This document shows, one piece after another, positions 33,954 through 43,147 of a stretch of 64,000 nt of DNA. Both the position numbers and the translations under genes were made by a program. The stretch spans positions 1,968,001 to 2,032,000 of the forward strand of contig NZ_CP115484.1 in assembly GCF_027627475.1 (NCBI RefSeq), given 5' to 3'. The notes beneath the pieces were generated by a model, which had not been told where the DNA came from, made no database searches, and saw only the letters and a list, made by a program, of their open reading frames with translations. Source of the stretch: Paenibacillus sp. SYP-B4298. Lineage in GTDB: Bacteria; Bacillota; Bacilli; Paenibacillales; Paenibacillaceae. The number at the start of each line of letters is the position of its first letter. Position 1 is the first letter of the stretch.

Positions 33954-36503
33954 ATGCGGAAATGGAAGATGGTGCTGATCGGTATCGCATTCCTCATGCT
34001 GGGAGGCATTGCGGCAGGCTGCTCGCGCTCGGTGGAAATGTCCGCAGGGGAGCAGATGACGACGCTCCCGAAGAGCAAGCATCTGCAGGCGGCCTTCACG
34101 GATGCTCGCCTCTCCGCAATGAAGGGTATCGTTGACAATGGAAGCCTGAGACTGTTCATCGATGAGACGACGGCGGAGATTGCCGTGGTTGACAAGCGCA
34201 GCAGTGAGATCTGGCGCAGCAACCCGGAGGACCGCGAGTCAGATACGATTGCAACGGGAGTCAACCGGGATATGCTATCGGCTCAGTCACGCATCAGTTT
34301 TTATAATTCATTGGGTCAGTCCAGCTCGGTCAATACGTTCTCGGACAGCGCTGCACTCGGTCAGGTGGCGTATGAGCCGATTGAGAATGGCATCCGGGTG
34401 ACCTATCAATTCGGGAAGTATGAGCCGTCCGTCGATGATATGCCCAAGATGCTGAGTAAGGAGCGGCTGGAGGAGATTACCAGCAAGCTAGAGGCAGGAG
34501 GCAAGCGGGCGCTCGTCATCGCCTACCGCGAGGATAAGGAAACCGGATTATACAGCCGCAATGACGGCTCGCTGAAAGGTCTGCAGCTTCAGCGAGCGCT
34601 GGAGGCCTTCCGCTCGGCGGGCTATACGGAGGAGGATCTGGAACGGGACATCGCCGAATTGAATCTGGATCAGACCAAGCCGACCCCGCGTATTTTTATG
34701 ATGGCCATCGAGTATACACTGGATGGGAATACGCTTGTGGCGAAGATTCCGTCAAGCAGTATTCACCATTCGCCGAACTATCCGATTAATCAGGTGACGG
34801 TATTGAATTATTTTGGCGCCGGGAGCGCTAAGGAGCAGGGATCGTTATTCGTGCCGGACGGATCGGGCGCTCTCATTCACTTCAATAACGGCAAGTCTAC
34901 TTATCCGGTCTATCAGCAGGATGTATACGGACGAGACTTGACCAATGACAAGACCGATTATCTCGTTCGTGATCAGAAGATCCGACTGCCGGTTTTCGGC
35001 ATTATCAAGGAAAGAGGAGCCTTTCTGGGTGTGATCGAGCAGGGAGCTGCCGCTGCGCTCATCAATGCTGATGTGAACGGCCGCCTGAACAGCTATAACT
35101 TTGTGTATCCGACCTTTTACTATAGACATAAGGACGATGTGACGCTCAATGCCGGTTCGCAGCAGCGCTCACTTCCCAAATTCCAGGAGAAGCCGATGGA
35201 GACGGATTATGTCGTGCGCTATGCGTTCCTTAGCGGCGATGAAGCCTCCTATGAAGGCATGGCGAGATATTACCAGCAATATTTGGCAGACCGGGAGCTG
35301 CTTGCACCATCTGCACCAACTGCCGGGAGCGCAGATGAGAATATCCCGTTCTATCTACAGTTGATCGGCAGCATCAATACACAGAAGCATATGCTTGGTA
35401 TTCCATACCGCGCACAACTGCCGTTAACGACATTGGAGGAGGCGCAGACCATCGTCTCCGAGCTGCAGGAACGCCAGATCTCGAATGTTCGCATCCAATA
35501 TTCGGGATGGTTCAACGGCGGAGTCGGGCAAGCGGTTCCGTCGAAGGTGAAGGTTGACAGCGCCATCGGGGGCGCATCGGGGCTGGAGAGGTTCCGCGCC
35601 TTTGCGAAGCAGTCGGGCGTGTCCTTCTTCCCTGATGTAGCCTTGCTGAACTTCTCCAACACGGATGGCCTCAGCACGAGCGGCGATGCTTCACGCCGAT
35701 TAACCGGAGACCCGGCGTACATCTATCCGCTCGATCAGGCATTGAACCGCCGTGACCGCACGCGCACACCGGCCTATCTGCTGTCGCCAGCCAAGCTCGG
35801 CAAGGTGACCGAAGGGCTGCTGGGCGGCTTGCAGCGCCTTCAGATGGACAGCATCTCGCTGCGCGATCTGGGCGACCAGTTGAATAGCGACTTCCGCAAG
35901 GGGAAGACCGTGGATCGGGTCAAGACGGAAGCAGCAGCTACAGCGGCACTACGCAGCATTCAGTCCTCCGGCCTGCGCATCATGGTAGATGGGGGTAATG
36001 CCTACGCCCTGCCTTATGCAACGGATGTCACGAATGTGCCGATGTCCAATAGCGGCTTCAAGCTGGAGGATGAGGCGATCCCGTTCTATCAGATGGTGGT
36101 GCGGGGATACAGCGACTATACGGGGTCGCCATACAATCTGTCCACATACACGAATCCGAGACAATATCTATTGAAATGTCTGGAGTATGGCGCGCATCCG
36201 TATTTCACCTGGACGTATGAGCAGAATGCGGCAGTGAAGGAGACGGAATATGATTATTTCTATTCGGTTCAGTACAAGGAATGGATCGACCTTGCTCAGC
36301 AGCTCTATGGTGAAATGAACGAGGTCATGAAGCAGGCGCAGGGCAAGGGAATCGTCTCCCATGAGAAGCTGGCTGACGGTGTATACAAGACGGGATATGA
36401 GAATGGCTTCTATGTCATTGTCAACTATAACGCTGCACCTGTAACTGCGGGAGGCGTGACAATCGAAGCCGAAGGCTTCACAACGGGTGGTGAGCGATCC
36501 TGA
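33954..36503 (+). CDS. DUF5696-type lipoprotein, possible glycoside hydrolase-like enzyme
   Basis: 849 residues, ATG 33954 after AAAGGGGGAAG. Lipobox GIAAGC (Cys about 23). Residues about 60-440 are beta-rich (LRLFIDETTAEIAVVDKRS, a beta-sandwich layout), about 460-790 look like a TIM barrel (VRIQYSGWFNGG, GASGLERFRAFAKQSGVSFFPDVALLNF, ISLRDLGDQL with Asp near 638, LRIMVDGGNAYALPYATDV), and the last 60 form a small beta-domain. Sandwich-barrel-sandwich is the layout of GH101/GH129-like glycosidases, and the GW/GG and D-V-A-L strands remind me of them. This is inference: no active site is proven. It could instead bind glycan for the transporter. Confidence 0.68.
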   Translation: MRKWKMVLIGIAFLMLGGIAAGCSRSVEMSAGEQMTTLPKSKHLQAAFTDARLSAMKGIVDNGSLRLFIDETTAEIAVVDKRSSEIWRSNPEDRESDTIATGVNRDMLSAQSRISFYNSLGQSSSVNTFSDSAALGQVAYEPIENGIRVTYQFGKYEPSVDDMPKMLSKERLEEITSKLEAGGKRALVIAYREDKETGLYSRNDGSLKGLQLQRALEAFRSAGYTEEDLERDIAELNLDQTKPTPRIFMMAIEYTLDGNTLVAKIPSSSIHHSPNYPINQVTVLNYFGAGSAKEQGSLFVPDGSGALIHFNNGKSTYPVYQQDVYGRDLTNDKTDYLVRDQKIRLPVFGIIKERGAFLGVIEQGAAAALINADVNGRLNSYNFVYPTFYYRHKDDVTLNAGSQQRSLPKFQEKPMETDYVVRYAFLSGDEASYEGMARYYQQYLADRELLAPSAPTAGSADENIPFYLQLIGSINTQKHMLGIPYRAQLPLTTLEEAQTIVSELQERQISNVRIQYSGWFNGGVGQAVPSKVKVDSAIGGASGLERFRAFAKQSGVSFFPDVALLNFSNTDGLSTSGDASRRLTGDPAYIYPLDQALNRRDRTRTPAYLLSPAKLGKVTEGLLGGLQRLQMDSISLRDLGDQLNSDFRKGKTVDRVKTEAAATAALRSIQSSGLRIMVDGGNAYALPYATDVTNVPMSNSGFKLEDEAIPFYQMVVRGYSDYTGSPYNLSTYTNPRQYLLKCLEYGAHPYFTWTYEQNAAVKETEYDYFYSVQYKEWIDLAQQLYGEMNEVMKQAQGKGIVSHEKLADGVYKTGYENGFYVIVNYNAAPVTAGGVTIEAEGFTTGGERS

Positions 36504-36511
36504 AAACGGTA

Positions 36512-37411
36512 ATGAAGACGACGAAAAGACGCAGAACCTATGAGCAGCAAAAAGCGCTTTGGGGATTGGTCTATGTACTGCCCTGGCTGATCGGCTTCTC
36601 CCTGTTCTTCCTGATTCCATTAATTAATTCCTTGCGTTATAGCTTGAGCACGGTTCAGAGCACCGAAGAGGGGCTCACTGTCGAATACATCGGCCTAGCC
36701 AACTATATTGAAGCGCTGACGGTGAATACGAACTTTAACCGGGCATTGACCGAATCGATCCTGAATATGGTTGTGAATGTTCCGCTCATCGTCATTTTCA
36801 GCCTGTTCCTGGCTGTGCTGCTGAACCAGCATTTCTTTGGGCGATCGGCAGCCAGAGCGATCTTCTTCCTGCCGGTAATCCTGGCTTCGGGCGTGATTGC
36901 TTCGCTGGAGACGAACAGCCTGATCGAGGCGGTGAATGCCGAAAATCAGGGAGGGCGGTTCTTGAATGCCCTGGGCACCTTTGAGCTGGAACGGATGATG
37001 GTACGCGCAGGCGTCAGCGACTGGATCGTTACCTATCTGACAGGGGCGGTTGATCGCATCTATGAAATTGTCAGCAAGTCCGGCGTACAGCTCCTGATCT
37101 TCCTTGCAGGCATTCAGACGATCTCTCCGCAGCTCTACGAGGCATCCAAGATCGAGGGAGCTACCGGCTATGAGGCGTTCTGGAAGATTACGTTCCCGAT
37201 GGTCAGCCCGCTTATTTTGGTCAATGTCATCTATACGGTCATTGATTCGTTCGCCAGCAATTCGACGACGACTCTCATACGAACGACAGGCTTCTCAAGC
37301 TTTAACTTCGGATTAAGCTCTGCGATGGCATGGATCTACTTCCTGGCAGTAGCGTTAATCTTGGCAGTCAGCAGCTATATTATATCGAAGCGGGTGTTCT
37401 ACTATGACTGA
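36512..37411 (+). CDS. Sugar ABC permease 2a (MalF/UgpA type)
   Basis: 299 residues. KALWGLVYVLPWLIGFSLFF starts the first helix; six helices; EAA loop YEASKIEGATGYEAFWKITFP near residue 210. An insert with NQGGRFLNALGTFELERMM lies in an outer loop. Second permease pair of the same operon, eight bases after the DUF5696 gene. No ATPase partner gene here. Confidence 0.83.
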   Translation: MKTTKRRRTYEQQKALWGLVYVLPWLIGFSLFFLIPLINSLRYSLSTVQSTEEGLTVEYIGLANYIEALTVNTNFNRALTESILNMVVNVPLIVIFSLFLAVLLNQHFFGRSAARAIFFLPVILASGVIASLETNSLIEAVNAENQGGRFLNALGTFELERMMVRAGVSDWIVTYLTGAVDRIYEIVSKSGVQLLIFLAGIQTISPQLYEASKIEGATGYEAFWKITFPMVSPLILVNVIYTVIDSFASNSTTTLIRTTGFSSFNFGLSSAMAWIYFLAVALILAVSSYIISKRVFYYD

Positions 37412-37468
37412 CAACGCAGGGATACGCTGTGGCCCAAGCGGGCTTGGGGAAGGGGGAGGGGGAGGCAT

Positions 37469-38419
37469 ATGTTGACATTTGTGAAAACCCATCTGCTATC
37501 GCTGAACAATTGGAAGGGATGGCTGTGGTCCATGGTTCGCTTTGTGCTCATTACCGGGCTGTCCTTTGTCATTATCTTTCCGATCTTGAAGAAAATATCG
37601 GTAGCCATCAAGGACAGATCCGATCTGTATTCGCCAGTTGTGGTCTGGATTCCAGAGAATTTTTCCTGGGCGAATTTCAGCAATGCGATTAAGTTCATGG
37701 ATTATTGGAAGACGCTGCTAAATACATTTTCTTTGTCGGGAACGACCACTATACTGACGGTGATCGCCTGCGCGCTGGCAGGGTATGGATTTGCGAGGCT
37801 GAAGTTCAAGGGGAGCAATCTGCTGTTCGGATGCGTCATCCTGACGATTCTGGTACCGCCGACGACGATACTGATCCCGATGTATCTCAATCTGAAGGAT
37901 TTCACCCTGTTCGGCATTATTCCGCTGATTACCGGCAAACCGGTGAATCTGCTCAATACGTATTGGCCGTTCATCTTAACCTCGGCCACGGCGATGTCGT
38001 TCAAGGCAGGCTTGTTCATCTTCATCTTCCGGCAGTTCTTCCGGGGCATCCCGAAGGAAGTGGAGGAGGCGGCGTATGTGGACGGGGCTAATGTGACCAA
38101 GACCTTCACCCGGATCATGCTGCCGAACTCGCTGCCATCCATCCTGACGGTCAGTCTGTTCTCATTCGTCTGGCAATGGAATGACAGCTTCTATACGACG
38201 ACTTATCTGACCTCAAGCAAGGTAATGGCTACACAGCTCTCGTCCTTGCCCTATAATTTGCAGCGGCTGCAAAATGGCGGCTCGGCGGAGGATCCGTTCT
38301 ACCTGAGCATGGTACAGGATACAGGGATTCTGCTGGCTATTCTGCCGCTAATTATCATTTATCTGTTCGTTCAGCGTCATTTTGTAGAGAGTGTGGAGCG
38401 GACGGGAATCGTAGGGTAA
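37469..38419 (+). CDS. Sugar ABC permease 2b (MalG/UgpE type)
   Basis: 316 residues, ATG 37469 after a very strong GGGGGAGGGGGAGG site. Six helices; EAA loop EEAAYVDGANVTKTFTRIMLP near residue 205; ends RTGIVG. Partner of permease 2a. Last gene of the operon; a long hairpin follows. Confidence 0.84.
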   Translation: MLTFVKTHLLSLNNWKGWLWSMVRFVLITGLSFVIIFPILKKISVAIKDRSDLYSPVVVWIPENFSWANFSNAIKFMDYWKTLLNTFSLSGTTTILTVIACALAGYGFARLKFKGSNLLFGCVILTILVPPTTILIPMYLNLKDFTLFGIIPLITGKPVNLLNTYWPFILTSATAMSFKAGLFIFIFRQFFRGIPKEVEEAAYVDGANVTKTFTRIMLPNSLPSILTVSLFSFVWQWNDSFYTTTYLTSSKVMATQLSSLPYNLQRLQNGGSAEDPFYLSMVQDTGILLAILPLIIIYLFVQRHFVESVERTGIVG

Positions 38420-38543
38420 CAGCAGCAAGCTGGATTGCTGCGGTCTCCATAGTGTACTCATCGCAGGGGGGAACTACCTGATACTTGCGGTGATTGTGAT
38501 GGGGGGATGGTTAGGACGGTCGATGGCTGGATCGACATGAACA

Positions 38544-38583
38544 AGAGGCGGTGCCAGGGTGTTGACCACCCTGCACCGCCTCT
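38544..38583. terminator. Hairpin between convergent operons, no U-tract
   Basis: AGAGGCGGTG + CAGGGTG (38544-38561) pairs with CACCCTG + CACCGCCTCT (38567-38583) with one bulged C. It separates the permease operon from the convergent dehydrogenase gene and can serve both strands. Confidence 0.65.
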
Positions 38584-38618
38584 CTTCGATAGAAGAAGTA
38601 TCCGTCACCCATGTAATC

Positions 38619-39776
38619 TTAATGGGTTCCTGTCACATCAAGCGCAATGTTCGCTGCTTCCTTACGGAAGGTAGAGGCCGCGATCCTGTCCTGGAGCTTC
38701 GTGTAGAACAGCTCCTCATCCAGCGGCAGCTCTGCCCAGTCATCTGTCCAGGCGGAGAGATGCATTGCATTGGAGAGAGTCAAGCCGTGAATTCCCTCGA
38801 TACCGGGAGCAATGAGTTCCGTTCCATTCCGAATCGCCTCTACCCAGTTTCTCATAATCCCCAGATGCTGTGAATTATCTCCATAGGCGGGGATGTCGCA
38901 TTTCCAGCATTCCGGGCTGCCGAATCCGCCTTTGAATTCCCGGTTGAATTGGCTCTCGGGCACACGGAGTCTCCAGAAGGTGAGCTTGTTGTCCTCGATG
39001 ACAATTTTGCCGCGATCCCCGGTGACCTCCAGCCGGTTCGTGCCTGGCGCTTCGCCTGTTGTCGTGACGAACAGTCCGGTGGCGCCATTGTCATATTCCA
39101 CATACGCTGTAACGTCGTCCTCCACCTCAATATTGCGATATTTGCCAAAAGACATGAAGGCCCGCACCCGCTTGGGCATCCCGCACATCCATTGCCACAG
39201 ATCGAGCTGATGCGGGTCCTGGTTGAGCAGCACGCCGCCGCCTTCTCCAGCCCAGGTGGCGCGCCAGCTACCGGAATCATAGTAGCTCTGCGGCCGATAC
39301 CAATTCGTAATAATCCAGATCGAACGCTTCAACTCGCCAAGCTCTCCTGAGTCAATCAAGTCCTTGAGCTTGCGGTACAGCGGATTGGTGCGCTGATTGT
39401 ACATAATGGCGAATACTTTGCCACTCTGCAGAGCGACCGCATTCATCTCGGCTACTGCCTTGGTGTAGACGCCTGCCGGCTTCTCGATCAACGTATGAAG
39501 ACCCTGCTGGAGAGCTTCGATCGACAGCGTCGGATGATCATAATGCGGGGTGGCGATTAATACGGCATCCACAGTCCCGGAGCGGAGCAGCTCCCCCGGC
39601 TGATCGAATCGCGCGATGTGCTGACCCAGATGCTGCTGCGCCCATTCCAGTCTCTCAGGACGCACATCGCATACAGCGGTCAGCTCGGCATGAGCCACCT
39701 TGCCCGCCATGAGCTCTCTGGCATGAGCGGAGCCCATGCTGCCGATGCCGATGATACCGATTCGTACATGGTTCAT
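38619..39776 (-). CDS. Gfo/Idh/MocA-family sugar dehydrogenase
   Basis: 385 residues from ATG 39776, seven bases after GGAGGAGG; a TTG two codons earlier is too close to that site. N-terminal NAD(P) fold (IGIIGIGSMGSAHAREL), LIATPHYDH near residue 75, the active EKPAG near residue 99 and a C-terminal beta-sheet domain with DPHQLDLW (catalytic His region near residue 187). Oxidises a sugar, inositol or sugar acid hydroxyl. Translationally linked to the isomerase gene upstream (TTGA...ATG). Substrate unknown; likely handles sugars released from the glycans imported by the neighbouring system. Confidence 0.83.
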   Translation of the reverse strand: MNHVRIGIIGIGSMGSAHARELMAGKVAHAELTAVCDVRPERLEWAQQHLGQHIARFDQPGELLRSGTVDAVLIATPHYDHPTLSIEALQQGLHTLIEKPAGVYTKAVAEMNAVALQSGKVFAIMYNQRTNPLYRKLKDLIDSGELGELKRSIWIITNWYRPQSYYDSGSWRATWAGEGGGVLLNQDPHQLDLWQWMCGMPKRVRAFMSFGKYRNIEVEDDVTAYVEYDNGATGLFVTTTGEAPGTNRLEVTGDRGKIVIEDNKLTFWRLRVPESQFNREFKGGFGSPECWKCDIPAYGDNSQHLGIMRNWVEAIRNGTELIAPGIEGIHGLTLSNAMHLSAWTDDWAELPLDEELFYTKLQDRIAASTFRKEAANIALDVTGTH

Positions 39777-39778
39777 AT

Positions 39779-40657
39779 TCAAGCCTCCTCCCGGTGATGC
39801 TCATCCTGTATTTCGCTTAGCAGCTTCTTGATCGCGTGTACAGCCACAGCGAACCGCTTGGCAGATCCCTCTGGCAGCGCGTACCCTGGAGAATCCGCTT
39901 CCAATCTGGAGAAATCCGAATAGGACCACAGATGCGGCTCCAGGGACAGGAAGCCATCGTAACCGCTTGCGGATAGTCGCTGCAATATTTCTCTGACATG
40001 GCCGTCGCCGTCCCCGGCTGGCACGACGGAGCCGTTCGTGCGCAGGGCGTCCTTAACATGGATGTATGCAATATGCTTCTCCAGCAGCTCATATGCATCA
40101 GGGTAATTGACGACGCCGCATTGGACGAAGTTGGCGAAGTCGAAGATGAGCTGCACCTGATCGCTCTGCAGTGATTGCACAAGATCAAGACAGCGTTCGG
40201 GGGTGTCACCGTAGATGCCATGCTCATTCTCATGCAGCAGCACCAATCCACTGCCCGCTGCCGCCTGGACGAATTGGCTCCAGCGAGCGATCACCTCATC
40301 ACGATAGTCTTCCGGGGCCTCTCCCTTGGGAATATAAAAGCTGAACATACGGATATAACGGCACTCCAGCAGCCTTGCGAGCTCTACAGTATGCTTGAAC
40401 TGTTCAAGATGAGGCCCGAATTCGTCCGTGATGCCAATCTTGCCTGTAGGGGAGCCTAAGGCGGATAGCCTGAAGCCTCTTGCATCCAGAGCGCGCTTAA
40501 TTTCTCTGGCTTCGTCTAATGTGTAGTCTACAATCAGCCTGCCGCCCACCCCGCGCATTTCAATATGCTTGATGCCGTGCTGTTCCAATACATCCATCTG
40601 AGTGTTCAGATCGGTATCGATCTCATCTGCGAAAGCGGATAATATAAATCGACTCAT
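39779..40657 (-). CDS. Xylose isomerase-like TIM-barrel sugar isomerase/epimerase
   Basis: 292 residues, ATG 40657 after GAGGAGAAGAGGG. AP-endonuclease-2 type barrel: ILSAFADEI, HIEMRGVGG near residue 30, LHENEHGIYGD near residue 155 (metal Glu), FDFANFVQCG near residue 190, YIHVKDALR near residue 217 and LSLEPHLW near residue 257 (metal Glu). A metal-dependent sugar isomerase or epimerase. First gene of a two-gene unit with the dehydrogenase; such pairs act on inositols, keto-sugars or sugar acids. Confidence 0.8.
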   Translation of the reverse strand: MSRFILSAFADEIDTDLNTQMDVLEQHGIKHIEMRGVGGRLIVDYTLDEAREIKRALDARGFRLSALGSPTGKIGITDEFGPHLEQFKHTVELARLLECRYIRMFSFYIPKGEAPEDYRDEVIARWSQFVQAAAGSGLVLLHENEHGIYGDTPERCLDLVQSLQSDQVQLIFDFANFVQCGVVNYPDAYELLEKHIAYIHVKDALRTNGSVVPAGDGDGHVREILQRLSASGYDGFLSLEPHLWSYSDFSRLEADSPGYALPEGSAKRFAVAVHAIKKLLSEIQDEHHREEA

Positions 40658-40874
40658 AGCATCCCTCTTCTCCTCATATTCATGTTGGGTTCCATTGCTG
40701 TTGAACCTCGGGAATCACTGCGGACTCTTCCATCATAAAATTGAGCGACAAGGATGTCTATGTAAAAACACAACATCATTTGCACTAATTGAATACGTTC
40801 TCAAAATAGGGAATGAATTCTAAGCTTCAGTGTAATTAGGAAGGAGAGGCGCATTCTTCTCCCTGTGCAGGGCA

Positions 40875-40916
40875 AGCCTGGGTAGCGTTCCATGAGCCGG
40901 AAAGCTAAGCCAGGCT
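40875..40916 (-). terminator. Hairpin downstream of kimA, no U-tract
   Basis: AGCCTGG (40875-40881) pairs with CCAGGCT (40910-40916); inner pairs TAGC and TTCC with GGAA and AGCTA extend it. It lies in the 302-base gap between kimA and the isomerase gene, where nothing else was recognised. Confidence 0.5.
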
Positions 40917-40959
40917 GCGCCCGAAGCATGGAGGATCAGCAATGAACGTGGCCGCGCCG

Positions 40960-42777
40960 CTACCGCTTCAAATGATAAGGCACCGTCGTGACCACAATAT
41001 CCTGCTGCCGGAACAGTTGCGCCCGCAGGAGCAGGCTGGTCTGATTATGGAGCATGGCATGCCACCAACTGCGCGTAATGAATTGTGGAATCAGCACAGT
41101 CACGGGGCCATGCTCCGGCGATTTGGCTTCCACCGTGTGAATAAACTTGAGCAGCGGGCGAATGACGCTCCGGTAGCTGGAGCGGATAACGACGAGTCTG
41201 ACGCCGGGATTCCATTGCTCCCATTTGCGTTCCATCGCCTCAAGCTCCTCATCACTAAAGCCAACATAGACGGCAACCACCTGATCGCTTAACGAACGGG
41301 CATAGCTGAGCGAATGCATGACAACCCGCGTAATGCCGGCAACAGGAACAATGATCGTTCCCTTGGCTATATACGGCTTCTCCTTCTCAGGCTCGATGCG
41401 TAGCTCCTCGGCTATGTTGCTGTAGTGCTGGTGAATACGATAGAACAACAGGATGACAAGCGGCAAGAACACAAACACGACCCAAACCTGGCTCCACTTG
41501 GTGAAGATGAAGATGAGCGTAATGAACAAGGTCGTCAGCATCCCGATCGTATTCATGATCAGCTTGGGCACCCAGCCAGCCGGCTTCAGGCGAAGCCATC
41601 TTACGATCATCCCGAGCTGTGACAGGGTGAACGGAATGAATACGCCGACGGCATAGAGCGGGATCAAGCCCTCTGTCTCTCCTCCAAACGCGAGGATGAG
41701 TGCGGCGGACAGGACGCCCAGGAACACGATGCCGTTCGAGAACCCGAGCCGATCACCGCGCACTGTGAATGCCCGCGGCATATATTTATCCTTGGCCAGC
41801 ATGTAGGCCAGGAGCGGGAAGGCAGAATAGGCGGTATTGGCAGCCATAAACAAGATAAGGGCCGTCACGCCCTGAATCATATAATAGAAGATATTGCGCC
41901 CAAGCACCGCCTCTGCGATCTGCGAGACGACCGTAGATTTGGCATTGGGGACAATGCCGTAGCCGTAGGCGAGCAGCGTGATCCCCATAAACATCGCACC
42001 CAGCAGCACGCCCATCATAACGAGAGTGGTCGATGCGTTGCGGGGCGCAGGCTCGCGAAAATGCGGCACCGCATTGGACATCGCTTCGACGCCGGTCAGA
42101 GCCGAGCATCCCGAGCTGAACGCCTTCAGCAGCAGGAAGAGTGTGACGCCGTGCAGCGCAGCTCCAGCTCCAGATGATGCTGAGTGCATATCCCCACTTA
42201 GATAACGAATCGCTCCGGTCACAAGGAGCGCGAAGATGGCAATGACGAACAGGTAGACAGGGATAGCCAGCACGCTGGCAGATTCTGTTACACCGCGCAG
42301 ATTCATGATGGTAAGAAATCCGATCATGATCAGCGCGATCCACACTCGGTCATCATGCAGCGCGGGAAAGGCGGAGACGATCGCATCGGTCCCCGCTGAC
42401 GAGCTTACGGCGACAGTCAAGATGTAATCGACGAGCAGCGAGCCGCCCGCGAGCAGGCCAGTTGCCGTGCCCAGATTGTCTTTGGCAACGATATACGCAC
42501 CGCCTCCAGTCGGATAAGCGGCGATCGTCTGGCGGTAAGACAGGACGAGAATCAGCAGCAGCCCAAGCACTGCGACAGCGATCGGCAATGAGTACCAGAG
42601 TGCGGCAGTTCCAGCCAGCAGCAGCACGAGCAGAATCTGCTCCGTGCCGTAAGCGACCGAAGACAGGGCATCGGACGACAGGACGGCCAGCGCCTTCAGC
42701 TTGCCGAGCTTTTCATTGGCCAGGGCGCTGCTTTTCATCGGTCGTCCGATAAACAGCCGTTTCAATTGACTAACCAT
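40960..42777 (-). CDS. kimA: KimA-type high-affinity potassium importer (APC family)
   Basis: 605 residues, about the length of Bacillus KimA (607). Strong recall-level match along the whole chain: LKALAVLSSDALSSVAYGTEQ near residue 28, YPTGGGAYIV near residue 90, GGSLLVDYILTVAVS, LKAFSSGCSALTGVEAMSNA near residue 220, then twelve membrane helices and a cytoplasmic C-terminal domain ending VTTVPYHLKR. KimA takes up K+ with protons; c-di-AMP inhibits both the protein and, through a riboswitch, its expression. The riboswitch is present directly upstream. GAGAGGAAG is the ribosome site. Confidence 0.92.
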   Translation of the reverse strand: MVSQLKRLFIGRPMKSSALANEKLGKLKALAVLSSDALSSVAYGTEQILLVLLLAGTAALWYSLPIAVAVLGLLLILVLSYRQTIAAYPTGGGAYIVAKDNLGTATGLLAGGSLLVDYILTVAVSSSAGTDAIVSAFPALHDDRVWIALIMIGFLTIMNLRGVTESASVLAIPVYLFVIAIFALLVTGAIRYLSGDMHSASSGAGAALHGVTLFLLLKAFSSGCSALTGVEAMSNAVPHFREPAPRNASTTLVMMGVLLGAMFMGITLLAYGYGIVPNAKSTVVSQIAEAVLGRNIFYYMIQGVTALILFMAANTAYSAFPLLAYMLAKDKYMPRAFTVRGDRLGFSNGIVFLGVLSAALILAFGGETEGLIPLYAVGVFIPFTLSQLGMIVRWLRLKPAGWVPKLIMNTIGMLTTLFITLIFIFTKWSQVWVVFVFLPLVILLFYRIHQHYSNIAEELRIEPEKEKPYIAKGTIIVPVAGITRVVMHSLSYARSLSDQVVAVYVGFSDEELEAMERKWEQWNPGVRLVVIRSSYRSVIRPLLKFIHTVEAKSPEHGPVTVLIPQFITRSWWHAMLHNQTSLLLRAQLFRQQDIVVTTVPYHLKR

Positions 42778-42789
42778 CGGTATTTCTTC

Positions 42790-42970
42790 CTCTCTTGACG
42801 CTTACGGGGTTAGCTGACGGATTCGGGCCTGAGGAGGCAGCCCTACGCCATGGCTTGCGCCTGACGATTCACCCCATTGGCATGCGTGCCGAGCGTTTCC
42901 TCAATCGCGCTCGCATCGCTTGCCTGTTCGGTTCCCCCGCTCCTGCATGATTGCAGGACTCAGCGTTCTT
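42790..42970 (-). ncRNA. c-di-AMP riboswitch (ydaO/yuaA class) controlling kimA
   Basis: On the minus strand the hallmark blocks occur in order: GAGCGGGGGAACCG, GGGGTGAATCGTCAGGCGC, AGGGCTGCC, CCGAATCCGTCAGC and TAACCCCGTAAGCG, closed by ACGCT/AGCGT as stem P1. The aptamer ends about 20 bases before the kimA ATG, with the GAGAGG ribosome site directly after P1. There is no room for a terminator, so translation control is inferred. c-di-AMP, which rises with K+, should switch kimA off. Confidence 0.92.
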
Positions 42971-42991
42971 GCGATATATGTTACGAGATGA

Positions 42992-43021
42992 ATGATACGC
43001 CTTGTGAGCAATAACTGTAAA
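42992..43021 (-). promoter_or_regulatory. SigA-type promoter of the kimA riboswitch transcript
   Basis: Minus strand TTTACA (43021-43016), 18-base spacer, TATCAT (42997-42992), placing the start a few bases ahead of the aptamer. Confidence 0.65.
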
Positions 43022-43147
43022 GGTTCGGGAAGGGGTGAAAACGGCTGAAAAAGCGAAATTAATGCGAAGAAATCGGTTACAACGGGGGAGCGCCGCTGGC
43101 TCGCTTGCATTTGGTAGCAATCTCGCCAGCTTTTGCGCATACTGCTG

